Part shown: piece after piece, positions 43,421 to 54,529 of the stretch
Numbering within the stretch: position 1 is the first letter of the stretch
Layout: each line of letters begins with the position of its first letter
Origin: Cordylochernes scorpioides
Taxonomy: Eukaryota > Arthropoda > Arachnida > Pseudoscorpiones > Chernetidae
Assembly: GCA_030710605.1 (NCBI GenBank)
Contig: CP092877.1
Span: 43,756,406 to 43,820,405 of the forward strand
DNA length: 64,000 bases
Direction of reading: 5' to 3'
The notes under the pieces: generated by a model
The model's database searches: none
The model's input: the letters and a program-made list of their open reading frames with translations, nothing else
Told to the model about the DNA's origin: nothing
Position numbers and translations under genes: made by a program

Positions 43421-45192
43421 ATGTGGTTATTTGTGTGAAGCGGTCGTGGGTTGTGTGGTTAGGACGCGTAATGGGGCAGGATCTAGGAGCAAAAACCCTT
43501 GAAAGTAGATCGAAGAGGAAAGAGAAAAAGTCCGAGTACCACCGTGGGAACAACTGGCGTGGAGTCGACTTCAAAGCGAATTGTTCCCTGATCATCAATT
43601 CCAGGAGTTTTTAAACTGTTCTCGGCGTGTTAAATAGTACTCGCAGAGGGAGAACGGGGTGGTGACCCCCCGAAAGGTCTATTGTTAGACATGTGGTTGA
43701 CTAGAGGTGTGATCTGACCAGCCAACGCTCTCTTCCCTATCCTTATACTCTCTCTCAGAGGCTGCTGTAGATTTAAGAAATTTGACCAATTTTTTCTGCA
43801 ATGAGGAAGACCAAGCAACTTTGTCTAGGGCTATATCATCTAGATGGTGAACTGCTGAGCCAAGGCAAATTTGCACGAATCGAGCTGGCCTCACATGCCC
43901 TACTTGCTGTTAAAGTTGCCATCAAAATCTTTGACCTGAAGAAACACTCCCTTCGCACAGGGAAACTGGCTAAATTTACGTGGGAAGGCCATGTACTCTC
44001 TCAACTAAAAAATCCAAACATTGTTGGCCTGTACGAGATGTTTGTTCAGGTTGATCAGTACTGTATCGTGATGGAGTACATCTCCAGAAGAAACTTGAAT
44101 ATGTTTCTGGTCGCGCAGGGAGGCAAACTGGAAGAAAATAAAGCAAAGAAAGTCTTCTTCTCTCTCTCTCTCTTCCACACATATTATTTTTATTTAAATA
44201 TTTCTACAAGATACATTTCTATTTGACATTATGACAAATGTATAAATTTCGATGGTGTCTGATAAAAGTAACGAGGCTAGTTTTAGATTTTCTGGTGTAA
44301 TCTCTTTAATTCAACCGACTATAATTCAACACTTACTGGAATTCAACCATCTTTCTTATTATCAATCAGCCAATTTACTTCAACCAACTTTAATTCATCC
44401 GAATTCTAATTCTGTTTGGTATGTCGATTTAATAGTCCAGCGATGGCTAAGATAAGTATTTCATAGTCGGTGTTTTATTGGTATTACTTATTAGCTACAT
44501 ATTTAGAGGAAGACAAAAGGACAACACCCTAGAATGTCTATTGGGTTCTCATTGACTTCCGCCGATCTGCCACGCCACGCAGCGGTGGTCATCTCCTATT
44601 TCATGGCCCCGCTTGTATGTTTGCCCACGGCGTGGTCTGTCATCCCAGCAGGCTGGAAGGAGGTCTCTCGGCCCCCACAAATTAAAGAATTTGATTGTAA
44701 TTTCAGTTCTTATGACTTTTTGCAAATTTTATAGCCTTGTTTAGAGACTTTTCTGTATATTGTTTTTGGAGATCCAGATTACCAATTTCATCTGCATAAA
44801 CGGACATTTTAACTGATGGTTTGATGAAGGTGGGTAGATCATTTAGGTGAATATTGAAGAGAATGAAGCTAAGGATTGATTCTTAGGGTAATTCTTTTAA
44901 AAAGCAAACATTTTGTGAATTATTGTTATTAAAATTTACCTATATGGTTTGCTTTTGGATAGAAAGTTGTTGGTCCAACCTAATATGTTTCCTAAGTTTT
45001 CTGAGTTTGAAGGAGTTCGTTCTTCTTATCAGACCCTTTCAAATTGGTAGAGATCGACAAAGGCTGCTGTAACTTGTGTTGGTTAATGGGTAAAATATTC
45101 TGAAATTGGGTGATCAATTTTGTATAACAACCTCACTTCCAATTCCGGATGAAAAAGGAGGAAGGAAAGCAGTACCCATCTCACAAAAAAAA
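43421..45192. repeat. Partial copy of the 5.2-kb unit with a captured kinase fragment
   Basis: 43421-43755 and 44160-44215 match 51522-51900. 44228-44890 matches 52035-52560 with differences, including a unique GC-rich stretch near 44550-44680. 44905-45190 matches 52578-52860. No intact gene. Confidence 0.75.
43756..44160 (+). pseudogene. Captured protein-kinase N-lobe fragment
   Basis: A frame from ATG 43801 encodes about 118 residues of a Ser/Thr kinase N-lobe: a GLYHLDGELL lead, a damaged Gly-loop (SQGKFARIELA), the VAIK lysine motif (KVAIKIFDLKKHS), WEGHVLSQLKNPNIVGLYE with the alpha-C Glu and beta-4 strand, and the hinge region YCIVMEYISRRNL. It ends at AKKVFF before the catalytic loop (HRD). 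It resembles AMPK-related kinases of the SNRK/NIM1 type, but the subfamily is not certain. In the other unit copies the flanking sequence is continuous (4845-4870, 51845-51870), so this ~405-bp piece is an insertion. It cannot encode an active kinase. Confidence 0.8.
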
Positions 45193-45295
45193 TTGCACAA
45201 TAGGAACAAGGAATTGAATGAAAATAAGAATTGCACAAATTTTAACTATAGAAATATATTTTGTTTACTAAAACATTGTACATGTAAATTTAAAC

Positions 45296-46099
45296 TTAAC
45301 TAATTCCTATTTGAGTGATTTTGTTGAGGATAGGACGATGATAGGAGAAATATGAAATGAAAGGAAGTGTTTCTGCTGTAATGTGTCTTCCGAAAGTCAA
45401 GTCGATAGTTGTTCCTTTTAACGTAGTTGACTTAGAAACGTTTGATACGCAATCAAGATTATACGTATTTTTCATGAAATTAAGAAACGAGTTGTCAGGC
45501 TTTACGTTTTTGTTAAAATCACCACACAGAAGAATCGGTATACTAGAATCAATTTGCACGAACGGTGGCACGTACTGGCTGTTGTGAATGTACGGACCGA
45601 GTCCTTGCCATAGTAACATTCCAATATCCTGCATACTAGCTCCTGGATGAATATATACAGCACCGAGTATAAACTTGAAGCTAGTATTAGCGGCGAAGCA
45701 AGTAACTTCAGTCATGCACATGTAACCCTTGGTTTTAATGACACGAGTTACGTCTGTAATCGCAACTTGGAACACTTCCGCCGTAGATGTCGATGATAAT
45801 TTACGATAGATCGCCACTCCACCAGCCGCGTTGGTATCTGAGTTAGGTCGATTATTTTCCCTGGATACGCACTCATAACCCTTGATTGGAGTTGGTTCAC
45901 AAGTGTCGCGCATCCACGTTTCAGTCAATACTAAATAGTCTGATTGTGGTATCACTGTATCTGTTTCAATGTCCGCGGCATGGGCACTTAAACTTTGACA
46001 GTTGATGTTCGTTACAATAAGTTGTCCAGCGTCGGTTGCGTCGTCACAGAATTTTACGGCTTGTTTGGTAATTGTGTCTAGAGTGTGTCCACGAAGTCG
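45296..46099 (-). CDS. Helentron apurinic-like endonuclease domain
   Basis: In the same frame as the helicase, after an in-frame TAA at 46102-46100. Endonuclease/exonuclease/phosphatase landmarks: NINCQSLSAH near the start, YLVLTETW (catalytic Glu), GGVAIYRK, CGDFNKN (Asp/Asn pair), GTTIDLTFG and a final SYHRP in place of the usual SDHxP. It is about 266 codons long and stops at TAA near 45296. In Helentrons this domain is fused downstream of the helicase and its function is unproven. The single stop between domains means the last two domains would need readthrough to be one protein. Confidence 0.88.
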   Translation of the reverse strand, partial: RLRGHTLDTITKQAVKFCDDATDAGQLIVTNINCQSLSAHAADIETDTVIPQSDYLVLTETWMRDTCEPTPIKGYECVSRENNRPNSDTNAAGGVAIYRKLSSTSTAEVFQVAITDVTRVIKTKGYMCMTEVTCFAANTSFKFILGAVYIHPGASMQDIGMLLWQGLGPYIHNSQYVPPFVQIDSSIPILLCGDFNKNVKPDNSFLNFMKNTYNLDCVSNVSKSTTLKGTTIDLTFGRHITAETLPFISYFSYHRPILNKITQIGIS

Positions 46100-46960
46100 T
46101 TAGTATTCATTGCGAATATCTCGAGTAGTCTGTGAGTCGTTTCCATCTCGGCCATGTTTGAAAACCAATGGAGAGTCCTTTTCTGTTATGATGTACAATC
46201 CGTCGATACTTGTGACGCGGCTCATGGCTACATATACCAATTGCTGTGGTTGTTTTGAGGAGTACTTGTAAACAATTGTAGTAAACGTCCCACCCTGGGC
46301 CTTGTGGATCGTAATTGCACAAGCAGGCACGCAAGGAAATTGTTTTCGCTTGCACTTCACTGTTTTTGTCAACGAAATGTTTACCACTTTCTTGTGCACT
46401 GGCACCCAATCGACGGATAAGGTGTTTGGTTTGCTGTGCACATGTGGTCGACATTTGATTTTTGCTTTGGTACCCGTATTTTTGTCTTCAAACTGGAACC
46501 ATAGAGTGGCGATTTCATCTTCAGCTGGCGGCAAACTTGTGCTGGTCGATGGTCCTCCTGGAGCAGAACGGTCATCTGCATTGGCTGGCTGACGTTCGAT
46601 GTATAGCAAAACTCCAATAGCCCCATTTACCAATCCATCGGCGACGTCTATGTTAGATGTAATCATGTACGGATATCCTACTGCTAATGGCAACATGTAT
46701 GGCAATCCGTCGGTTTCTGCAACCGACATCTTGTGAAGTTTCCCTTGCTCCCGGCTCTTTTCAGAATTGCTGGAATACCCAAGCATAATATCAGTGGCGA
46801 TACAGTTGTGTGCGTTTTGAATTGCGTTTCGATTGTATGAATCTACTTCATGGTTGCTGTAATACAATCTGACAGCGTTGGGTACGTTCTCTTTGCACCA
46901 GACTTCAGATTTGTGCCTGGACTCAATAAGTGCGATATTATTGACACTTAGTTTGAGTCC
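46100..46960 (-). pseudogene. Helentron Pif1-type helicase, C-terminal part
   Basis: Open from about 46960 (FNGLKLSVNNIALIESRHKS) to a TAA at 46102-46100, with no ATG at the start. Motifs: YYSNHEVDSYN near the start, MLPLAVGYPYMITSNIDVADG, TIHKAQGGTF (QGxT-type motif) and VYVAMSRVTSIDGLYI. Walker A/B motifs and the Rep domain are missing upstream, removed by the deletion that joins 46970 to 5' non-coding sequence. Confidence 0.88.
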
Positions 46961-46964
46961 ATTA

Positions 46965-47649
46965 AATAAAATTTGTAATTGTAAATGATGAAGTTGAAAA
47001 TTAAAACATTTACTTATATTAGATGTTAAAATTCTTGCTCAACACAGTTTAAATAAAGTTTTCTTATATCTGCCACTTTTTCTTAATATTTGTAATTTTA
47101 AATAATCAATTCGAAAATCAAAACATTTATTCAGATCGAAGGTTCAAATTTTTGCTAAATAAATTTGAAACTATTTAAAATTTGTAAAATAATAATTAAT
47201 TAATTAATTAATTTTAAACTAATAATTTACTTAACACTATCAACATTTATCAATAGTATGACATAACCTATAAACTCAGTTTCTCAACTTTTGTGTCAAT
47301 CTAACAATTAATCAATCAATCATAGTTTACGATAATGAAATATCAGTGTACAATTATTTACCTTTATTGTTGTAGTTGTTGTAAATGACGAATCTAAGCA
47401 CTCCACATTTTCACTACAGACACAGCTGAAGATACTTTAACCACACGTGTGAACTTGTATTATGACGCTTTCTTGTTTTTCCAACGCCAAGAACGTTCGA
47501 GAAAGACAAAGACAGAGACAAGCATGCGCCGATTCAATGCGCCTAATTCTCTAGCGCTGCGCGCGCAGCACTCTCGTAACGTTACCGGGCGTTACACTTT
47601 TTCATAAGTGACTCCCAGCCGCAACCTAATTTAAGACGTTGTCACGTCA
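46965..47649 (-). repeat. Helentron 5' non-coding region
   Basis: No gene. It is the inverted match of 30239-30950. It lacks about 40 bases, including the second half of the GC palindrome present in the other copy (compare 47565-47580 with 30320-30355). Confidence 0.85.
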
Positions 47650-48569
47650 AAAATAAGTTCAGCTGGTTCGCCTGATAGTACCCTGCAAGGGCTCCTGATC
47701 CAGGAAAACGGGAGAAACAGTGTTTTACGCCAAGTTAGTATCAGCTGCCCATAAAATCTGTTCCTTATGTCAGAATCAGCCATTTCATTTGGAATCTAAG
47801 AGATGACCTACTACTGAGGAATGCTCCCAGTCTTAATGACTAAAGCAGACATTTTATATCTCTCATTCATTATGGTTTTTTATATGTATATCATCAAATA
47901 ACTTTCAATAGTACCCTGTTGGTGTTATATGATTTCAAAATAAACTTCGGGGAAAACTAGTCATTTCTTTGTTTTTGTTGTATATTTTTTTAAATTAAGT
48001 TTATTGCTATATTTGTGTATTGTTTTCGGGTTTATTTGAATATTTTATAAACCGATGTTTTCTCATCTCATAACTCTTTATCCCACCTCGAGGTTTGGCA
48101 TACTAGTGTAAGGACAACAATGGGATGGTTGCTAGTTTGAAGAAATGTTTGTTTTCTCCCGCTGAGTTCTTTGGATGCTGATTCCTCCTGGGACAGCTAG
48201 CAGGAAAGCTGCCTCCATCCTATTGCTGAGCTGCTTGACAATGTGCAAGTGGAAATGTGTGCATCTTCTCTATAGATATACAAGCCTCTTCGTTGTTCTG
48301 GGACTCCTCGTGTACGTGCATTGCATGGAATCAAGAAGCTCCTCGAAGCTCCTAGCCTGTAATATCGTCAAACTGGGACCACTTTCTCGGTGAATGTAGC
48401 TGGAAATCTAGGATCTATTTGTCGAATGTGGAACTAGAGAATTCTTTGAAGTGAAAATCTGTGGCATCGTCGTCATCCGCGCCTGAGATCTCTTGGACGT
48501 TGCACGTGTCTTGTCATAGCTGTAACGAGAGAGCGCTGCTAAGTGGAAGCCTGCGTCGTCATCTTTTGA

Positions 48570-48740
48570 GACCTCTTCAAGCCGCCCACGCCTGGAACCT
48601 CTTCGCCGTCGCCGCCCGTAGCTGGAACCTCTTCGCCGTCGTCGCCCGTAGCTGGAACCTCTTCGCCGTCGTCTCCTGTAGCTGGAACCTCTTCGCTGTC
48701 GCCGCCCGCGCCTGGAACCTTTTCGTCCTCGCCCGCGCCA
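48570..48740. repeat. 30-bp minisatellite, about five units
   Basis: Same unit as at 1437-1715, with GTAGCTGGAA and GCGCCTGGAA variants. Confidence 0.85.
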
Positions 48741-49089
48741 AGTCTCAAGAACGGTGGCTTTGGGTCAGGATAGGATGTCTTTCTCGGTTTTGTCAATAAA
48801 GGTTTGTGGTTTTTATTTTACTGTTGTAGAGACATCCTATCCTGCCCAATGCCCCACCCAAGTCCCAAGGATCCTCCTCAAGATCTTTCTCAAGAATCAA
48901 CAGCGTCTTCTTCCCAGTGATACCTCGTGGCCTCAATAAACCAGCAGTTTGGTGGATTCTTGTGTTGATTAACTCCATAGTTAGCTAAAACATAAACTTC
49001 CCATTTGGCTTAAAATTATAATTAATATTAAAAACCTATGTCTATATATGAAGGTGTTCTCTGTTTATAACCTGTGCATAATCCAGATA

Positions 49090-49265
49090 GTTAAATGTGC
49101 CAGAGCCCCGTTTTGTTACTTGCACTCGCTGGTGGGGTTTGACATTTGGAAGAATCGGGGGGCATTGGAGCATTTTTAATAAGAAAAAATTGTACAATTC
49201 GGGATTCGATCCCGGGTCATAGAGGTCCAAAACCAACGGCTTAGCCCATCATTCTATCGACTCCC
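49090..49265 (-). mobile_element. tRNA-derived SINE
   Basis: Counterpart of 2130-2320, with B-box GGGATCGAATCCCG on the minus strand and the GTTACTTGCACTCGCTGG body (plus-strand reading). Confidence 0.7.
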
Positions 49266-49519
49266 TAAAAACTTTCTTAAATACGCTAAACATGTGTGAA
49301 AATAAATTTAAAATAAAAATATATTAAATATATAAAAAGTTCAGGTGTTAATAATAAAAACAAATAAGACATATCCAAAAAAAGTAGATTTTCCTAATGA
49401 AGAAAAAAGTAATCTGAAACATTATGAAGTTGTTTCCAATCTTAAAAATGTCCCAACTATCAATATTTTATATATTAACTAGAATTATATTAGGAAAAAT
49501 ATAACAATATAATAATATG

Positions 49520-49710
49520 ATGCATTAGCGCGCCATCTGTTGTGAACATTCGAAAATATTATAGACGCGTATGATTCTTTTAAAATTTAAACAATTTCTA
49601 CTGCCCTTACTCAATGGTAAAAATTAATGGGAGGGTCTGGCTCATCAGTGGTGAACCCTCCCAGCGGTTTCGCCAGTTTAATCTACCCTACCGCTATTGC
49701 ATAGTGTGAT
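49520..49710. mobile_element. MITE-A copy
   Basis: Counterpart of 2566-2735, with CGCCATCTGTTGTG, TACTGCCCTTACT, the GGGAGGG/CCCTCCC hairpin and GCGGTTTCGCC. Confidence 0.65.
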
Positions 49711-49784
49711 CAATAATTTCCAGCAATGCTAAATATTTGAAGAAATACGAAAGTATAATATATTTTTATTTAAAATTTATCAAA

Positions 49785-50900
49785 ATAATCACCGTCATCA
49801 TCTATTCACTTGTTCCATCTTTTTTTCTAGATATCAAAACACCTCTGAAAATCCACATCTTTCAGGCTTCAAAAAATATTCTTCGTATTCTCCTTTATTT
49901 CAGGTATTGAGTCATATCGATGTTCTTTTAAGGCCTTTTTAATTTTAGGGTGAAGGAAAAATCGTTGGGAGCAAGATCAGGAGAATAGGGTGGCTGGGGT
50001 AGTAAAGCAATTCCGTGTTTTGGGAGTTGTACAGTAACGGCTCTATGTGGCCGTGCGTTGTCATGATGCAAGAGCTAATTTTTCTGATGCCATTTTTCGG
50101 GTCGTTTCTGACGCACAGCCTCACTTAAACGTCGCAATACATCAAGATAGTAATGTTGATTAATGGTCTGACCCTCGGGCACGAATTCATAGTGTACCAA
50201 TCCCTTTACATCAAATAAAGTGATAAGAAGACACTTAAGCTTCGATTTGATCATCCTTGCTTTCTTTAATCTTGGTTCTTCAGGCTCTAGCCACTGGCTT
50301 GATTGCCTCTTAGTCTTGGGATCATATCTGTACACCCATGTTTCATCTCCCACGATAACATTTTTGAGCCAATGGGGATCAGAATTAAACATTTCGACCA
50401 TGTTTTTGCACGTTTCTTTGCGTTGCTCTTTCTGCTCATTCGTTAAGAGATGTGGGACAAATTTAGCCGGAGTTCGTTTAAGATGCAGATCATTCTTTAT
50501 GATGGTTTGGCATGTTCCAAAAGAGATATGCGAGTCTTCTGATACCTCTCTGATAGTTATTCTTGGGTTTTCTTTGATCGATGACTTGATTTTGAGTAAT
50601 TTTCCGGGGTTTTCTATCGATAAAGGTCCCCAGTGTGTAGATCATCCTTGACACTTGTTCGACCAGCTTTACATCGTGCAAACCATTCAAATATCCTGGA
50701 TTGTGATAAGACATCTTCTTTAAAAGCCTGCTTCAACATTTGAAATGATTCGGAAGCTGTTTTCCCTAATTTAAAGCAAAACTCTATGCAGACTCGCTGT
50801 GTTTCAATACAGTTCATACTGAAGTTAGAAAATGTTCTGATATACTCGAGCTTATAAATTCCAAAAAACGTGAGGGCGTGCGTCTGTGTGATCAATTTTT
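49785..50900 (-). pseudogene. mariner transposase, frameshifted
   Basis: The N-terminal helix-turn-helix part (50895-50614) has CIEFCFKLGKTASESFQML and SRIFEWFARCKAGRTSV. The middle (50401-50075) has VIVGDETWVYRYDPKTKRQ (first catalytic Asp) and the EFVPEGQTINQHYYL block. The HHDNA block lies near 50060-50080 in another frame, and PPYSPDLA with DxF remains near 49980-50000. Several indels separate these frames. It is better preserved than the copy at 2806-3850 and clearly the same insertion. Confidence 0.9.
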
Positions 50901-52570
50901 TTCTACGTGTTGATAAATGTTTTATCTATAAGGTCCTTATAAAATTATTTCATTATTTTGAATATTTTAGGTGATCATGTCTCATTCCTGAAAATTATTG
51001 ATCACACGTTGTATATTTCATTTTTCGGTTTCCCTTTTATAGTGATACTGATGCTAGACTCTTGGAATGGGTATTTTAGTTGAGCAATGGACATAAGCTT
51101 TGAGGGCAGTAGAATTACATATAATATGCTTCGAGGAATCGCTCTTCCTTAATAGTCCTTAATAGTGTAAAATTTCATAATATAATAACATCAAAGGTTA
51201 ATAAATGTGATTTTGAGAAGATCTACAGGAGTTGGCTGATGGTTTCGGCTACGATGGCTTCAATTCTTTCTATTTCAGATTGATTCAGATAGACTGAGAA
51301 ACAGCATTTTCCAAAATAGGTCTTATGAATGTATGATGTTCTGTTCGTAAGGTATTTGCATTTAAACCCTTTTTAAAAGATTTCTAAGTCTGTTTTCATC
51401 TTTGTGTGTATCATGGGATCGATCATTTTTCTTTAAAGTGATAGAAGAGTCAGTTGTGATACCCCAGGGTATCTTAGAGAATCTGAACATTTAAGATTTC
51501 TGAGCTATTTAGAAGTATATAGTTATTTGTGAGAAGCAATCGTGAGTTGTGTGGTAAGGATGCACAAGAGGCAAGGATCTAGGAGCAAACATTCTTGAGA
51601 AGTATATTGGAGAGGAAAGTGAAGAAAGTCCGAGGACCACCCTGGGAACAACTGGCGCGGAGTCGACTTCAAAGCGAATTGTCCCCTGATCATCACTTTC
51701 AGGCCCTTTTAAACTATTCTCATCATGTTAAATAGTACTCGTAGAGGGAGAACGGGGTGGTGACCCCCCGAAATGTCTATTGTTAGACATGTGGTTGACT
51801 AGAGGTGTGATCTGACCAGCCAATGTTCTCTTTTCTCTCCCTATACTCTATCTCTCTTCCACACAGATTATCTTTATTTAAATATTTCTATTTTTTAATA
51901 TCATATGACTATTCTATTCACGGCCTAAAATTATTTTAACAGATGTAAAGGCATATTCATGTATGACAGGGCAAGTGTTCCTAGGGGGACATAGCGCTTT
52001 TAATTGAAATAAATAAAATCTACATTTCTATGGGACATTATGAAAAATGTATAAATTTCGATGGTGTCTGATAAAAGTAACGAGGCCAGTTTTAGATTTT
52101 CTGGTGTAATCTTTTTAATTCAACTATCTATAATTCAACACTTACTGGAATTCAACCACCTTTCCTAATCTCAATCAGCCATTTTACTTTAACCAACTTT
52201 AATGAAAAAGAATTCTAATCCCGTGTAGTATTGAATTAAATAATTAAGATTGTAATTTCAGTTCTTATGTGACTTTTTGCAATTTTTCATAGCCTTGATT
52301 ATAAAATGCTCTGTATTTTGTTCACAGGCCCCCCCCAACAGTGCAATGTATATAGTGCTTGTTTATATTCCGCTTTATGCGTCCATCGGGGTTCAAAAAT
52401 TATCCATTCTGGTTAGCACCCCGTAATAAAGATATTTCCGTAGATCCAGATTACCAATGCCTTCCGCATAGACGGCCAATTTTGCTGATGGTTTGATAAA
52501 GGTGTGTAGATCGTTCAGGTGAATATTGAAGAGAATGAAGCTAAGGATTGATTCTTAGGGTGATTCTTTT

Positions 52571-54450
52571 AAAAGGCAAACATTTTGTGAATTATTGTTA
52601 TTAAAATTTACCTATATGGTTTGCTTTTGGATAGAAAGTTGTTGATCCAACCTAATATGTTTCCTAAGTTTTCTGAGTTTGAAGGAGTTCGTTCTTCTTA
52701 TCGGATCTTGTCAAATTGGTAGAGATCGACAAAGGCTGCTGTAACTTGTGTTGGTTAATGGGGAAAATTATTCTGAAATTTTGTGATCAATTTTATATAA
52801 TAACTCCACTTTCAAGTCCGGATGAAAAAGGAGGAAGGAAAGCAGTACCCATCTCACAAAAAAAAAAAAATAAGTTCAGCTGGTCCGGCTGATAGTACCC
52901 TGCAAGGGCTCCTGATCCAGGAATTACAGGAGAAGCAGTCTTTTACTCCAAGTTAGGATCAGCTGCCCATTAAATCTGTCCCTTATGTCAGAATCAGGTA
53001 TTTCATTCGGAATCTAAGAGATGACTTACTACTGAGGAATGCTCCCAGTCTTAATGACTAGAGCAGACATTTTACATCTCTCATTCATTATGGTTTTTGT
53101 ATTACATGAATATTATCATCTAAATTTCAAAAGTACACTGTTTGTTTAATATCGTTTCGAAATAAACATTGTGACAAACTAGTATTTTTTGTTGTTGTAG
53201 ATTTGTTAATTTTATTTTGGGTTTATTTGAATATTTTATACGCCGAGGTTTTCTCACCTCATAACTCTTTATCCCAACTAGAGATTTGCCTTAGTGAAGG
53301 ACAACAATGATCTGGTTGCTAGTTAGAAGAAATTTTTGTTGCCTCCCTCTGGTTTCTTTGAAGCTGATTCCTCCTAGGACAGCTAAGCAGGAAATCTGCC
53401 TCCGTCCTATTGCTGAGCTGCTTGCAACGTGCAAGTGGAAATGTGTGCATCTTCTCTGTAATTATGCAATCCTCTCTGTTGATCTGGGACTCCTTGTGTA
53501 CGTGAATTGCATGAATCAAGAATCTCTTCGAAGTTCCTAGCCTGTAATATCGTCAACCTGGGACCTCTATATCGCCGAATGTAGCTGGAATCTAGGATCA
53601 ATTTGTCGAATCTGGAACAAAAGAATTCTTCGAAGTGGGAACCTGTGGCATCGTCGTCATCCGCGCCTGAGATCTCTTGGCGTTGCAAGTGTCTTGTCAT
53701 AGCTGGAACGAGGGAATTCTGATAAGTGGAAGCCTGCGTCGTCTTCTTCAGAGACCTCTTCGTCGTCGCCCGCGTCAATAACCTCTTTGCCGACGCCCGC
53801 GCCTGGAACCTCTTCGCCGTCGCCCGCGCCTGGAACCTCATCGCCGTCGCCCGCGCCTGGAACTTCGTCGCCGTCGCCCGCGCCTGGAAATGTCGACGCG
53901 GGCGACGACGAAGAGGTCTCTGAAGAAGACGACGCAGGCTTCCACTTATCAGAATTCCCTCGTTCCAGCTATGACAAGACACTTGCAACGCCAAGAGATC
54001 TCAGGCGCGGATGACGACGATGCCACTGGAACTTCTCCGTCGTCGCCCGCGCCTGGAACATCGTCGTCCGCGCCTGGAACCTCTTCGCCGTCGCCCGTAG
54101 CTGAAGCAAGAGAATTCTTCGACGTCCATCTTCGCCCCGCATCAAGCTAAGTCTCAAGAACGGTGGCTTTGGGTCGAGATAGAATGTCTTTCTCGGTGTT
54201 GTCAATAAAGGTTTTTTATTTTTTATTTTACTGTTGTAGAGACATCCTATCCTGCCCAATGCCCAATCCAAGTCCCAAGGATCCTCTTCAAGATCTTTCT
54301 CAAGTATCAACAGCGCCTTCTTTCCAGCGATACCTCGTGACCTCAATAAACCAGCAGTTTGGTGGATTCTTGTGTTGGTTAACTCCATAGTTAGCTAGCA
54401 TAAACTTCCTATTTGGCTTACCATACTAATTCACTTGAACCATCTATGTC
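52571..54450. repeat. 5.2-kb repeated unit, copy III, truncated
   Basis: Continues head-to-tail from copy II: 52578 equals 44905, 52871 equals 47660, 54163 equals 48752. It stops near 54445, before the SINE position, where satellite-related sequence begins. Confidence 0.78.
53646..54023. repeat. Large inverted repeat inside the minisatellite of copy III
   Basis: Bases 53646-53777 and 53893-54023 are reverse complements (about 130 bp per arm) with a ~115-bp minisatellite loop. Neither copy I nor copy II has the second arm. Confidence 0.88.
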
Positions 54451-54529
54451 TATATAGTCGCCTACTTCTACCCACCATGATTATCATGGCCTGTACCACG
54501 TGTATTTGCGATGAGCAAAAAAAAAAACC

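Larger units (their letters stand above)
45193..47649 (-). mobile_element. Helentron (helicase plus endonuclease), internally deleted
   Basis: The minus-strand element lies inside unit sequence. Its 5' end TGACGTGACAACGTC is at 47649 and its 3' end is in an A/T-run near 45185-45193. The empty site is visible at 52850-52875. The 5' non-coding part (47649-46970) is joined directly to helicase motifs, so Rep and most of the helicase are deleted. The order helicase then endonuclease is that of Helentrons (Helitron2). Confidence 0.88.
47650..52570. repeat. 5.2-kb repeated unit, copy II (after the Helentron)
   Basis: Same landmark order as copy I: start block 47655, minisatellite 48570, SINE 49090, MITE-A 49520, mariner 49785, conserved spacer 51091-51950, then 51960-52570, which copy I lacks because PLE block 1 starts there. 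No host gene seen. Confidence 0.78.

Noticed and set aside
46302..46592. Plus-strand frame over the Helentron helicase
   Set aside because: Shadow of the minus-strand helicase; the minus strand has the helicase motifs.
48793..48978. 61-codon minus-strand frame conserved in the three unit copies
   Set aside because: Conservation is explained by the recent duplication of the unit; no motif, and copies differ by frame-breaking changes.
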